DNA from: Plicaturopsis crispa FD-325 SS-3
Taxonomy: Eukaryota; Basidiomycota; Agaricomycetes; Amylocorticiales; Amylocorticiaceae
Direction of reading: 5' to 3'
NCBI GenBank assembly: GCA_000827205.1
Contig: KN832562.1
Coordinates: 1,002,565 to 1,066,564 of the forward strand
Length of the DNA: 64,000 nt
The stretch's first letter is position 1. The number at the start of each line of letters is the position of its first letter. The position numbers and the translations under genes were made by a program. Shown here one piece after another: positions 10,788 through 23,565 of the stretch. The notes under the pieces are model-generated. The model did not search any database. It was not told where the DNA came from and saw nothing but the letters and a program-made list of their open reading frames with translations.

Positions 10788-13564
10788 ATGCCCATCGTGG
10801 TAGACATCTCCTCCTCACCGGAGCCGGAGCCAGCTCGTATGCCGTCAAGAGGAGCCAAGAATGCAGCTGGCTCGTCCAAAACTCGCCAAACCCGGGCGCG
10901 TTTACGCGACGCCAGCATCGATGTCATTGAGATATTCGACAGCGACAGCGACGCGCCTGTTTCACGCGTCAAGTCGCCCTCTAAGAAGAGAGCGACCGGC
11001 CAGGGGGAGGCTGGTCCATCAACGCGCTCGCGGCAGAAGACGCCCCAAGTGCGCGCGGGTCCTTCACGCGTTACTGGCCAGGCGGTGGACGTTCTACTCA
11101 CCCCGAATGGCGATAGGGCTGCAAACGACCCTCTCGCAGGTGCTCCTCCGCCGCGTCATGGCAAAGGCAAGGCGAGAGTGTTCCAAGACCCTTTGTTCTT
11201 GCCAAGCGACGAGGAAAATGAGTTTCCTGCGCTACCGAGAGACCCGTCATGGTCTCCTGTGCGCGCAGCTCCGCCGCACGATGACCCGTTTCTTGAAGGA
11301 CCACCAGCTCCAGAAGCACCGATGGAGCCCGCACCTCCGCTACGCCCGAAATCGCCAACCCCACCGCCCGCGGCCGACGCGAATCCGATCGATACCTTCC
11401 TCGCTCGTATTCTGGAGATCGTCCCAGATGTACAGCCTGGCCATGCACTGACTCTTATCGAGCGCCACCTTCCGGCAGAGAACCAAGAGCAAGTCGTCGA
11501 GACCGTTCTCCACATACTATTTGAGGACCCCAAGTATCCGAAGATCGACAAGAAAGGGAAACGGAAAAGGGAAGAGGGCGAGGGCGATGCTGGCGCAGAG
11601 CGGGGCACACCCAAGTCCAAAATTGATTATGCATCGATGAATAGGCCGTTTGTCGGCGGCGCACAATACGTTGACATTGCCATTGTGAGTTCTCTCATTC
11701 ACACAAACAATACCCGGATGACATTTACTTTCGAACCAGGAACAATTACTCGTCGATTATCCATATATTCCGAAAGCACATATACGCAAGACATTTTTTG
11801 CTAACAACAGCCTCTACGCCCCCACATATATATTCCTGGAGGAGGAAAAGAAGAACGGACCAGCGACGTACGTGACGAAGACCCAGCCTTCGAGGGTTAC
11901 AGGCAAAGGTAAAGCTATGAGCGACCCGGAGTTCGACAAGGAACGACAATGGTTGCTTTTAAAACAGCAGGAGGCAACTATCAAAGCGGACGAGGCCGCC
12001 GCGGAGGAACTGAATGAACAAGAATACGAAGAATGTGGCGACGGAATCGAGTGCGGATGCTGCTTCTCCACGTATCCATTTGTGCGTACTCCCCGCTTTT
12101 TTCTAGTGACCGCAGATTTACCGCTTGTGTTGCAGGATAAAATGGTCCAGTGCCCCGATGCGCACCTGTTTTGCACCACCTGCATGACAACCTACGCGTC
12201 GACACTCCTCGGTTCGCACGACGCAAACATCGTCTGTATGGACCAGTCGGGCTGCAAGCTGCCCTTCCCGGAATCGGAGCTCCAGCGGTTCCTCTCGGAG
12301 AAGCTCATGGCGCTGTACGAGCGCGTGAAGCAGCGCAAGGAGATCGAAGCCGCCGGCCTGGAGGGCCTAGAAGAATGCCCATTCTGCGAATACAAATGCG
12401 TCATCGAGAATCCGGACGAGAAACTGTTTAGATGTGAGAACAGTGAGTGCGGGGCGGTCACTTGCCGGGAGTGTAAGAAGCCGGTGCGTTCCTCGAGTTA
12501 TTGACGGGTTCGTATGCTCATCTCATGCATGGTTATGTCTCCGTCAGGACCATGTACCGAAGAGCTGTAAAGGTATGTTCCTGCCAGGATCATAGACGCG
12601 GAAAAGGGATATGACTTTGCTTGCAGAAATGGAAGAGGATAAGCATCTCGATGCGCGGCATGCTATCGAGGAGGCCATGAGTAAGTATCAAGTATGTTTG
12701 AGAGACAGCGTATCTAACACCATTCACAGCGCGCGCGCTCATGCGGAACTGCCCCAAATGCAACAAGGGTGTGTTCAGTCGTAACTCTGTGACGTGCCGC
12801 ACAACTAATTTTGTCAATCGCAGCCTTCGTCAAAGAACATGGGGTATGCCCATGTACCTCTTTGCTTTCGGGGCTCCTTACTGACATTCTTTACGCAGTG
12901 CAACAAGATGACGTGCCCAAACTGCCACACCGTGTCCTGCTACATTTGCCGCAAGGTGATAAACGGTTACGAGCATTTTGCCAATGTGAGTTTTTGCGTA
13001 TCATCAGTCCTGCGGAGATCATTAACGAGGAGATATGCAGCCACCTCCTTATAACCGCGCACCCGATCCAAGTAAATGCGTGCTGTGGGACAATGGCGGT
13101 AACCCCGAAGCGAGACACGCCGACGAGGTACGTGCACTTGGCGGCCTCGAGGTAGTACGTGCTGTTCACTAACATGACACTGATAGGTTAATGAAGCTGC
13201 TAAGAAGGCACTGGAAGAATACAAGCGCGACCACCCGGATGTCGACGAGAAAGACATCAAAATCGATCTTCCTCCTGCTCCCGCGGCGCCCGTAGCAGGG
13301 CCCGCGTACCCTCATGTTCTGCCTGCTCGCGTCCCAGCTCCGCTCAATGATCCCTTCCATGTAGGACGTCAGGCAGCGCTTCAGCGCTTCATAGAGCGAC
13401 GCGAGCCTGACATGGCGCGTCAGGTTGAGTTTCATCGCCAGATACAGGAGCGCCAAGCGGAAGTGAGGGTCCAGATGATGATGAACAGGAACGCGCTTGC
13501 GCAGGGGCCCGCAGCACCATTGAACGTCCATGTTAGGGTGGGAGGACGTAGAAAGCGACGATAA
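10788..13564 (+). CDS. RBR-type E3 ubiquitin ligase (TRIAD3/RNF216-like)
   Basis: Transfers ubiquitin by the RING-HECT-hybrid mechanism. Ten exons: 10788-11684, 11740-12081, 12136-12483, 12548-12572, 12627-12680, 12730-12768, 12824-12843, 12899-12985, 13041-13127 and 13187-13564, total 758 aa. The N-terminal 300 residues are low-complexity, rich in Pro, Ser and acidic residues. RING1 is around residues 400-450 (ECGCC, HLFCTTC), IBR around 490-530 (CPFCEYKC, CRECKKP) and RING2 around 563-600 (CPKCNKAFVKEHGCNKM, CYICRKVINGYEHF). The Cys in HGCNKM (about residue 576) sits where the RBR catalytic Cys lies. CYICR..I.GY.HF is typical of the RNF216 branch. The C terminus is basic and ends RKRR. It converges on the MFS gene with 53 bp between stops. 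Confidence 0.93.
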
Positions 13565-13617
13565 TACATGTATCCATGTTAATCTTTCTAAGTATCAGTT
13601 GCGATCTCTCTACTACT

Positions 13618-15835
13618 TCATCGCGCGTACGCGCTACGCTTCCGTATTCGTTCACCGTACTTCCAGAACAGCCAGGGTCTAAAAGTAGTGAACGCAATTA
13701 GCCAAAGAGTGAAAGGACAAGCAGAGCACGCACGCGGGACAGCCGATGACGATAGCTACGACGGCCAATACCGTGTCACCCTTCCCGAACCCGAGATTTG
13801 CGTACATGACGGGCGCAAATAACGGGAACCCGAACCCAGCGAGTGAGCGCAGAAAGGTAACCGCCGCAAGCGCGGACGCAGCGTGCAAAGTGAATGCATC
13901 AATCACATACGATTGAATGCATTGGACGTTGAGCATATTGCTGACGCCAATGAATACAATGCCCTGGGTTAAGTGAGCAAACAGAATTAGGAGGGGGATG
14001 TGAGATAGCTTACGATATCAGGGACAATCCAATGTACATGTGCTTCGACTGCCCATCCGCATATGAGCAGACCTATGGGGAGACATATTGTCCCGGGCAC
14101 CATCAAAGCTATCTCAGCATGGTTAGTGTAGTACAACAGGACCCAGCTAGTGCAGGAGACAAAGGACTAAATTCACTCACGCAGGCGAAATTCAGGTCTC
14201 CCGATACCATTGTTACGTTCCTTCAGAAAGATGTAGATCCGATCGAGGAAGTGAGCATTGATTTGTGAGGATGCAGCCAGCCCCAGACCGAGTGCGAGGT
14301 AGTGTATGCCTGCGAATCCCGGACGTTGGCCATAAACACCCTCAAATATCGACGGGATGGTTGTCAGAAACACTTGCATACCAATTAGTTTCTGATGTCG
14401 TATATAGTCCAGGGCTCCATACCGTATAAGAGGCCATAGATAAAGCCCATATATATGCCTAGCAGCTGTATGACTGGTTCGTGAAAGAATAGAATAATTG
14501 GCCGCGTGATTGCTCTCATAAAGATGTGCTGCCATCTGTGCAACATATTAGCTAGTCAGCGAGAACACGAGTCGTTTATGAAGACACGCACTGTCGATCG
14601 TTCGACTCAAAAACTGTTCGTACCGGCCGTGAGATCGCACCTTTCTCTGTGTCCAACTGCATCGATTCGCGTATTAGCTTGGCTTTGCGTTCTAACAAGA
14701 CAGGTGCGTAAGCTGGAAGGAACTGTATGTTAGTCGAAAGATATCAGGTTTGCGACAACAAATGGTGCTCACTTTCTTGCATGAGGAAAAAACCAGGGAC
14801 TTGGACTACCGCTGCCAATATGCTCGTCGACCAGAACACCCATCGCCAGGTGCTTTTCTCCGCAATCCTTTGCTAACGTGTTAATCACTGCATGCAGCAT
14901 CTAAAGAGGGAACCAACCAAGCTCCAGCGATAGGACCTACGACAGGCCCCAAAAGTGGTGCAAGGGCATAAATCCCGAGTGCCATCCCGCGTTCCTCTGT
15001 CCTCCATATGTCCCCGAGGACACCACCGCCGATACTGAGCGGAGCACTCCCTCCTAGGCCTGCAAGAAAGCGGAATGCAATATATTGCCCTTCGCTCGTC
15101 GCGAAACCGCAGGCTAAGTTCCATGCTGCAGCAAAGACATGTTAGGTCGTATTTTCCTTGTATAGGCTAGCGATACAACGTACCAAAGTACCACACGTTA
15201 CTGCATTGAATAACGCGCGAGCGCCCGAATATCTCGCTCATTGGCCCGAGGAAGAGAGGTCCTACCGCGTATGCGAGCACGAAAACACTCGTGCACATAG
15301 CTAAAATGGAGTCGCTAGTGATACCGAGATCGGCACCGAGTCCAGAAGAAGCGGGCGCGATCATGGTCGAGGAGACGGGTGATATGAAGGTGAAAGCCGA
15401 GACAATGAATGTCGCAGCCCATTTGCGACGGTTCGACCAGCTATGTCACGGTAGCGATCAGTACAGATAGTAGTGTATATGAAACGGGTTGAAAAAGTGA
15501 TGCATAGCCATGATTGCTTTCACAAATATCGAGGGTATGGGCCCCCTCAGCACACCCGGAGGGCCCGGGCATAATCATGATGCGGAACCATCCCGTATGC
15601 GGTCAAAAGCCTGTACTCACTTTTTTGGATTTTGCGGGTCGTCAGGGCCCTCCCAGTCAACGACATACTCGCTCTCGTCGTCGCCCCCACTGCTCGAACG
15701 CTTCTCTTCATCGTCTAGTTTGTGCTTGCGTCGATCGTCCCCACCAGACTGAACACCATGATCTTCGATCGAATTGGTGTCCGCCGTGGAGTCCACTGTG
15801 CACTTTTCTTCACGTCCGAGTCGGACGTTCGCCAT
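13618..15835 (-). CDS. MFS multidrug transporter, DHA1 (12-helix) type
   Basis: Predicted plasma-membrane proton-coupled exporter; substrate unknown. Ten exons (minus order): 15621-15835, 15184-15440, 14914-15125, 14773-14872, 14592-14712, 14423-14535, 14181-14372, 14014-14108, 13734-13963 and 13618-13678, total 531 aa with all phases consistent. The acidic N terminus ends WEGPDDPQNPKNWS, a hallmark of fungal DHA1 carriers. Then come AYAVGPLFLGPMSEIFGR (motif A region), APLLGPVVGPIAGAW (motif C), TWRWVFW, ETYAPVLLERKAK, RPEFRLPLMVPG and a C terminus PAPWLFWKYGERIRKRS. The intron at 14873-14913 is only 41 nt, the weakest junction in the model. The 180 nt first intron is unusually long for this window. 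Confidence 0.92.
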
Positions 15836-16464
15836 TCAGACTTATCGTTAAGCGGCTCGTCGACGCGCGAGGTCAACCTGTGACAATGGATCTACTTGCA
15901 TACATGCTGATATTTATAAAAATCATGGCGTAAGGACGCTGACAACTCCAGCACGAGATAAGAAAGAGCATACACGATGCTTGCACCGGACTTGCACGGT
16001 GCCGTATGTGGCATTACAATCTGATATGCCGGGTGTCTGCACCAGCACCCGTCGCGCATAGTGTGAATCGCCCGATAAACTGTCGCGCGGAGGCACAGTT
16101 CAAGCCCTCGTAAGTGAAAAAGACAGCATGATGAAGACATCGAGGTCAATAAAACCTAGTGCCATCATTAAGCAAACGCTGATGAAGACCAAGTTCACAC
16201 GGTCACTAAATCAGTGTTGCGTTAGGGTTTAAACGTTTGATCGTGTCATTGTCACTGTCAACTTCGCTATGCGCAACTTGCAGACTCAGAAAATGACATT
16301 AACAATTGCAGGGAGTCACCAACAACATATAGGATTACATGCCCTGACGACGATTCAGAAGTACACTTTTCATGAAGGGGGCTTGGGGACGATCTGCGCA
16401 GTATCATTGCTGGCATGGATGGGGGACTCCGTACTCGCCCGCTTCCAGCTGCTTGAATGAACGC
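15836..16464. other. Intergenic
   Basis: Upstream of the MFS gene and downstream of the first aldo-keto reductase. No coding or RNA feature seen. Confidence 0.5.
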
Positions 16465-18286
16465 TCATTGATGCCCTACGACACGCATTGGTTTGTACGC
16501 TTCCTCCAGATACTTAATCTCGTCATCCGAAAGGACAACATCGACGCCGCCTGCAGCCAACGGACCTCAGTAACTGGGGCCCTTAAAGCAGCATATGGAC
16601 AGAAGTGCACTTACCTATGATGTCCTCGAGGTGCTTGAGACTCGTTGAGCCGACGATTGGCGCACTAACGCCTATCGCACAAAGTTCAGCCGTTAGCTAT
16701 TGGCAAACACCCGGTGCGGTATGACATACCGGGCTTGGAGAGCGTCCACGCAACAGCGACCTGGGCCATGCTGATGCCCTTCTTCTTTGCAATTTCCTCA
16801 ACGCTGTGCGAGATTGTGAGTGTATACTTCAACTTTTTCGGGTAACATACATACCGGTTGACGATATCCACAGTCCCGGGGCCAGCTTCTTTGTATTGCT
16901 TGATAAACCGGTCGGTCTCGCCACGCTCAGACTGATCTACCAGGGGTCGAGTAAGAAGACCACGCGCGATGGGAGACCAGGGGATGGAGCCGACGCCGAA
17001 GTGCTGCCCAAGATGTTAGAGACGACTGGAAGAAAATCAGCCGGCATACCTTGAGCGTAGGATACATTTCCCGTTCTTCCTCGCGGTATACAAGATTGTA
17101 GTGGTTCTGCATAGATATAAAGGGTGTGAGGTTGTGACTGATGGCGTAGTCTGTTGCACGGTAAGATCAGCGGTCGTATGGATATAGCAAAGACCGAAAG
17201 AACGTACTCTGCAAAGCGTGGACTTGTTGAGCGTAACGATGATCAGGCTAGCGTCAATGAAATACGAGCAAGAGGTAACACGTACATTGGTACGCGTGGC
17301 AGGAGCTCATCCCGATATAACGAGCGTATCCGGCTTTTACTACATCATGTAGCGCTTGCATCTATCGTAATACAAATGTGAGCACATGGCGTAAATACAT
17401 ATGAGATATAGTAGACTGACCGTCTCTTCGATAGGCGTCTCGTAGTCGAAGCGGTGGCCTTCAGGGAACGGATCAGGTCTCAATAACTATGTAGCATATG
17501 ACTTTGCAAATAGGAGATATACGCACACTGCAACAAGTCGACATAGTCAAGCTGCAAACGTTCAAGACTGTGTTTGATCGATTCAAAAATATGCTATACA
17601 ATAGAAAAGTAAGGAATCCACCGTGCTGTATAGAAATCTGGGAATGTGCAACCATACCTTGCGGCTCAGTCCGTGCTGGTTGACGTATCCGATAGAGTCC
17701 GGTGCAGGGTGGGGAATGAGATTCGTTCCATAATCGCGCGCGACGGCAGAGTAAACCTGTTGGTGCCCGACGTTAACGGGTCGGAACACGGTGTTGATGG
17801 GGTACAAACAATACCTTCGTCATCACAACAATCTCATCCCGAGGTAGCTGAAGCGTCTTTATAGCTCTGCCCAGCATGACTTCGGAGAGACCGTTTGAGT
17901 AGATCTGCACGCCAAGGGCTGTATGAGGGTAGAGCAAAATGAAGCACAGCGTTACCACGTACATTGGCGGTGTCGAATGTCTGTATGCCAGCATCATAGC
18001 TATGCTCATAATTTAGTACGGAGACGTCGCGTAAGGTCCTCAGTGAGCAGTACATACGCGAATTTGATATGCTTGTTGGCCTCCTCCTGGTCATCGATAA
18101 GCCATGACTGCCAGCCCTTGTGCCCGTACTGCATTGTCCCGAGAATAATCTTCGAGACTTTGAGGCCGGAATTTCCCAAACGGACTGCAATCCTGTGCAT
18201 GAGTGACGAGGTCGACGAGGATTCATATAATTCTAGTTAGCGTGCTCACCGTATCCTATCTTTCGGGGCGTGGTTGCGGTTGACAT
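16465..18286 (-). CDS. Aldo-keto reductase, aryl-alcohol dehydrogenase-like (copy 1)
   Basis: NADPH-dependent carbonyl/aryl-alcohol oxidoreductase family (AKR, Aad-like). Fourteen exons (minus order): 18250-18286, 18058-18184, 17963-17999, 17815-17904, 17658-17756, 17527-17593, 17421-17458, 17286-17361, 17208-17222, 17050-17150, 16855-17003, 16730-16803, 16615-16671 and 16465-16550, total 350 aa. Motifs in order: RLGNSGLKVSKIILGTMQYG, FDTAN-IYSNGLSE (catalytic Asp and Tyr), EIVVMTK (catalytic Lys), LQLDYVDLLQCHRFD (catalytic His), GMSSCHAYQ, SMQNHYNLVYREEE, WSPIARGLLTRP, KGISMAQVAVAW and APIVGSTSLKHLEDI. Exon 9 is a 15 nt micro-exon (FHALQ). A CTATATAG box lies about 45 bp upstream of the start. 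It matches the tandem copy exon for exon. Confidence 0.94.
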
Positions 18287-19196
18287 GGTTGTATGCAGGT
18301 GTAGTATTCGACCACATACTGTGACCTCTGCTATATAGGCATTCGGAATCGGCGTGGGTGCATCCACAACAGGTCCGAACTTCGAGGTTAGTAAGCTGAA
18401 GAATTTCGGCGCGAAGAACCTACAGACTGCTATGAAAGGATATGTCCGTCCTGAATGGATACACGGTGGTTGACGTTAAGGTGTTCCGTAGGAGGAGGAG
18501 CAGGCCACGGGTCCAGAGTCGAAGGGGATAACTTGGGCCTCGTTTTTCATTCTCAAATTGAAGCCCAGCGCTACCAACATCATGGCATTGTCGTTCAGCC
18601 TCCATGTGTCCCGCGGCTATCTCGCACGGGCCCTGCCAGTGTCTGCTCTTGGGGGCATTGAAGCTCTTCACAGTGTTCTGCGTTTGTGTAAAGTCACTTC
18701 GTGAGAGCAGTCAGAAAACAGGCAGTACTTACACGTTACGTTGGAGCTGTACTCAACGATGAGGCTTCGAACTCAAAAATGACCTGCCGAATGCTTACGC
18801 GACAAGCTTGAAGACGGATTCGAACATGGCTAACCCTGCCTTCAGATGATTTACAAGGCCAAATAGTTTGCGCCGCTAAGTGTATGATTGCCTGTCAGTC
18901 TGCACGGCAGTAATGATTTTGAACGACTTTAGCTGACTGGTGGTTCCACGGCGCGACAGAATTTAGACATACGTGTAGACAGGTTTCACGGACCGTGGAC
19001 CCTGGGACTTTCGTCGTCCAGCCTGGGATGCACTTAGATGGCATAAATATCTCAAAGTTGCCTCGCCAAGCTATAAGAGAAACGTGCGACAACGGGAGGG
19101 AAGCCTTGAACTTCAGCGACACGGGAAAAAGACGGAGGTCGAGGACTTGAAGTATGTGCATAGCTGGTGGACACTCTGGGAGGCGTTCTGCTCCGT
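18287..19196. promoter_or_regulatory. Upstream region of AKR copy 1, part of the duplicated unit
   Basis: A TATA-like CTATATAG (18331-18338) lies before the start codon. Next to it GTGGGTGCA and GGTCCGAACTT (about 18354-18382) recur upstream of copy 2 (about 21131-21160). Further out, words such as GAGCAGGCCA, GAAGACGGAT and TTCCACGGCGCGACAGAA recur in the 21380-21800 region, so the duplicated unit included about 0.9 kb of upstream sequence, now degraded. Confidence 0.6.
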
Positions 19197-21063
19197 TCAC
19201 TGGTGTCCCACGACACGCATTGGCTTGTAAACTTCCTCCAGGAGCTTGATCTCGTCGTCAGAAAGGATGACATGGACGCCACCTGTAATCGATTCGCCGT
19301 GTCAATGGTCAAGGTCCCCGAAGAAGCACGGTAACAGGGGGCACTTGCCAATGATGTCCTCGAGATGTTTGAGACTGGTCGATCCGACGATTGGCGCGCT
19401 AACACCTACACAAAGGCATAGTAATAAGGTCAAACTGTAGATGTCGGCAGTCGGTGATTGTGGCATGTACATACCGGGCTTTGAGAGCGTCCACGCAACA
19501 GCAACTTGGGCCATGCTGATGCCCTTTTTCTTCGCAATCTCTTCGACGCTGGGGGGAGTTTTCATTGTGAGCAAGATTCGACATTCAGTAGCGACCAATC
19601 TACCGATTGATGATGTCCACAGTCCCGGGGCCAGCTTCGATGTACTGCTTGATAAACCAGTCGGTATCGCCGCGATTCGAGTGGTCTGTCAATGGTCGAG
19701 TGAGCAGGCCACGCGCAATGGGCGACCAAGGGATAGAGCCAACGCCAAAGTGCTAAACCAAAAGATCAGTAACGAATGTCACAAATTCAGACGAGCAGCC
19801 TGCGCACCTTGAGCGTAGGGTACATCTCACGCTCCTCTTCACGGTAAACGAGATTATAGTGATTCTGCATCGATATAAAGGGTGTGAGGTTGTTGTTGAT
19901 AGCGTAGTCTGTCACACAGATCCAGATGAATACGATGCAGTGCATATGGCGAGGCGTCTAGGGACGTACTCTGCATAGCATGAACTGGTCAAACATATCG
20001 ATGAGAAGGGGGTACAACATAGGTCACGAGAGACAAACAAGACGCACATTGGTACGCGTGGCATGAACTCATTCCAATATACCGAGCGTATCCGGCTTTC
20101 ACAACGTCGTGTAAGGCTTGCATCTATTCCGATACCAAGGTCAGCACACGGAAAAGATGTCGCAGAAGTCGCAGACGCACTGTCTCTTCGATAGGCGTCT
20201 CATAGTCGAACCGATGACCTAGTGAGGATGATGTTTGCAGCGTGAGTAAGGACTTTCGACAACGATCAGACCATAGGAAAACAAGATACGGACATTGTAG
20301 CAGGTCGACATAGTCAAGCTGGAGACGCTCAAGACTGTGCTTCACCGATTCGAATATATGCTATATCAGAAATGATAGCAACGTCTGTTATAGGACGACG
20401 AGAAATACTAGCAGTAGAGGATTGTAACCGTACCTTGCGGCTCAGTCCGTGCTGGTTGACGTATCCGATAGAGTCCGGTGAGGGGTGGGGAATGAGATTC
20501 GTGCCATGATCGTGTGCGATAGTGAAATAAACCTGGCCATCGTGGCCCAGTTAACTAGTAAGTAGAAATACAGCAAAGATTCGTGACCAGCACTTACCTT
20601 CGTCATTACGACGATTTCGTCCCGAGGCAGCTGGAGCTTCTTGATAGCTCTTCCCAGCACGATCTCGGAAAGACCATTGGAATAAACCTGGAACGCTAAT
20701 GAGCATATGAACGGGACATAGATCACTAGTAGGCACGTACATTAGCTGTATCGAATGTCTGTATCCCAGCGTCGTAGCTGTTTTCCCGTTTCCGGTTCGA
20801 TTGAACGAAGGCAGCACACACAGTATAGTGGGTAACACGCACGCGAACTTGATGTGCTTGATACCTTCCTCTTCATCATCAATGACCCACGGCTGCCAGC
20901 CTTTGCTCCCGTATTGCATCGTCCCGAGGATGATTTTCGAGACTTTGAGGCCGGAGTTGCCCAATCGGACTGTAAATTCAACGTATCTCAGCAAAAGGTA
21001 TCTATACATGTACCCGATGTGCTTACCGTAGCCAATCTTTCGAGGTGTGGACGCGGTCGACAT
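19197..21063 (-). CDS. Aldo-keto reductase, aryl-alcohol dehydrogenase-like (copy 2)
   Basis: Tandem paralogue of the gene at 16465, also 350 aa with the same 14-exon structure: 21027-21063, 20843-20969, 20741-20777, 20598-20687, 20434-20532, 20294-20360, 20181-20218, 20048-20123, 19970-19984, 19808-19908, 19604-19752, 19475-19548, 19349-19405 and 19197-19282. Every exon has the same length as in copy 1. Motifs are RLGNSGLKVSKIILGTMQYG, FDTANVYSNGLSE, EIVVMTKV, LDYVDLLQCHRFDYETPIEE, SMQNHYNLVYREEE and WSPIARGLL. The last intron starts GCAAGT, a GC-AG donor, where copy 1 has GTAAGT. The promoter carries TATATATA about 45 bp upstream. Substrate unknown; both copies look functional. Confidence 0.94.
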
Positions 21064-23565
21064 GGTGGTGTGCAGCAGTCGATATCGACCAGAGATTCCG
21101 ACCTCTACTATATATATCCGGATATAAACGTGGGTGCACCCACGGCAGGTCCGAACTTTGACTTTAGTAAGCTCAAAGGCCAGATAAGAACATCCGAGCC
21201 CGTGAGGTCTTAAGACTTGGTTCGATTGATGCTAAGGAAGACAGCCATAGCTGGTAGGAATTTCGGCGCTAATAAGCCACCCATCCTGCTGATTTACGGC
21301 CTGCCAACGCTAGTCAGCCACTGTCGTGAATTCAAAGGCATGACCGACCTGAATCGATTTGCTACTGGTATGTTCAATAAGAGAGGAGCAGGCCAGAGGT
21401 CAGAGTCGAAAGGGCAGACTGGAACCCAGCGATTCGTTATCGGATTGTACTCCAGCACAACCAACAATATGGCATTGTTCTACGTCCAGCATTCATTGAT
21501 ATCCCACAGCTGTCTTGAACGGCCTTGCACGTTCTTGGGGTGAAGCACTTCGCAAGGCGATCTACTTTTTCGCAAGGTCACTTCGTGAGAGCGGTCGGAG
21601 GACACGAGGTGCTTACACGTTGGAGCTGTATTTAACGATTAGGCCTCGAGCAAGATTAGACCGGCCGACTGTACTCGCGAGACCTGAAGACGGATCCGAA
21701 CGCGTGGACATAGCCTTTGAGTAATCCGAAATGCCATATTTTTGCAACATACTGAGGCAAGACTTTAGCCAACGAGTGATTCCACGGCGCGACAGAAAGT
21801 AGACATACGTGTGGACCATTTCCGCAATCCTGGGTTCTTCATTATCCACCCTAAAGAGTCTAGGTTTGCTGTTAGCTATCAAATCGCTCGTAATGCAAGT
21901 AGCGTAGGTGTTCAACACTCGCACCGTGGTAGAAAGGAGAAACACGGGTCGCTAGCTATGATTGGGGAAAACTTGAAGCTCGTCGCGATCGCTGGAGAGA
22001 GGGGACACAAAATTGGGTGGGTCTTGTATTTCAGGGTGCAGATATTGCTGTGCATCTCGCTCGCTCATTGCGAGCACACTTGGAATTAACGTGTTTTCTT
22101 GAGACATGAGCGTCACTAGATTCTAGAAAGAGTATCCACGGCCCATTCGTTCTCGTGAGATGGACCTAGATTGACTTACAAGGCGCCCTGTCGAAGAGAT
22201 GGTCTGCTCACGAAATCAGGAAGCCCTTCGCTGGACAGAACATAGCAGACTATTGAGGCGCCTACGGCAGGGATCAAAGCTCTGACATAAAACTCTTCAA
22301 TTCAGATAGACACAGACTACAAGGCAGCGAAGACGACGTACAGATAATGGAAGTCGTATCCACGCGACGGCCAGACAGGCGATCTACGTCGCAGTGTTTC
22401 ATGTCTACTCGATCACAAAGTGGTTGGAGAGCGAGAGTGCAAGATAACATGAGGCATTGGGGAAGAGAAGCTGCCAAAACGAGGACAAGGAATGTGGGTG
22501 TGCGGCCGAGATAGAGTATAACCTCTAAAATGTGGGTGAGTATGTACCACAACGTGTCCCGCAATGTGCATCGTTGTCGTGTTGGCGCTCGCAATTTCCG
22601 TGCTCGCGATCGGGTCCCCCGGGTGGCCTGCTATGCCCATTCCGCCGTCCACGATGCAGATGGAACGGAGCCCGGGTACAGCTGCCGTGCATTACACCGA
22701 GGGCCGAGGAATTTCGAGCCGCTAGACCCTCTCTGATGGCACTTGCAGCTCAGCAGGGGTGGAAGCCCATGACCGTGATCATGACACTCATGAGAAACCC
22801 CAACAGAGTGTGCGTCCGAAGGTTTCATGTATAGTCCGAGGGGAATTTTCAGCCGGCTCGCTGGTTCTCCGTAGGAAGAGCCAGGGCACGATTCCACGAG
22901 GCTCCACGCGTACGTGGCCCTCGAGTCGGCATCACCTAATGGAAAAGGGATATCTGCAGTACGGTACCTAGGTACATGAATCTTGGAGACGCCGCCGAGT
23001 CAGCTACACATCGCACATGGTTGAAATTATACTTACAGAAAGTTCTGCTGCACCGATTCCAGCCAGCGCAAAGCCGACTCTGGAATGCTCACTTCCTATC
23101 CACGCGAAAGGCACAAAGAACGGTGCGAAGAGCCTCAACGCGAGGAAAACAAGAAACGAACGGATAAATCGGGGCACAAGGTAGTGGCTCGAAAAGAACA
23201 AGCCAAAGCATCCGCGCCCGGACCTCAGCCACCCATTTCTGCTCTCTCCATAACGCCGTTTCTCGACTTTCTGATCTTCGCTTTCACTTGCGTAAGCGCA
23301 GGTACCAGCAGGCGTTATATTTCCCCTTCACGACCTTTGCTTTCGCTTTACATCAGTAGGAATTTCGCATTATGGCAGTTCACGGGGTCCGGACGGAGGA
23401 ATCCCCGTTTCCGCCACGGTCGAACTTCTAAGGTCCTCGGACGACAGATGAGGAGGTCGATATAAAGGATTGCCAGAACAATGCGGTCCTTTTGTCCCTA
23501 CCCCTCCCACCGCTTTTGGTACTTGCCCTATCCACGATACTCGCATCTATTTGTCTCTGCCCGTA
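21064..23565. other. Long intergenic region before the HMG-box gene
   Basis: 21064-21800 is the degraded duplicate of the region upstream of AKR copy 1 and includes the relic DKNIRAREV at about 21190. From 21900 to 23400 I see no supported gene. TATAAAG at 23461-23467, about 100 bp before the HMG-box start codon, is a plausible core promoter. Confidence 0.5.
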
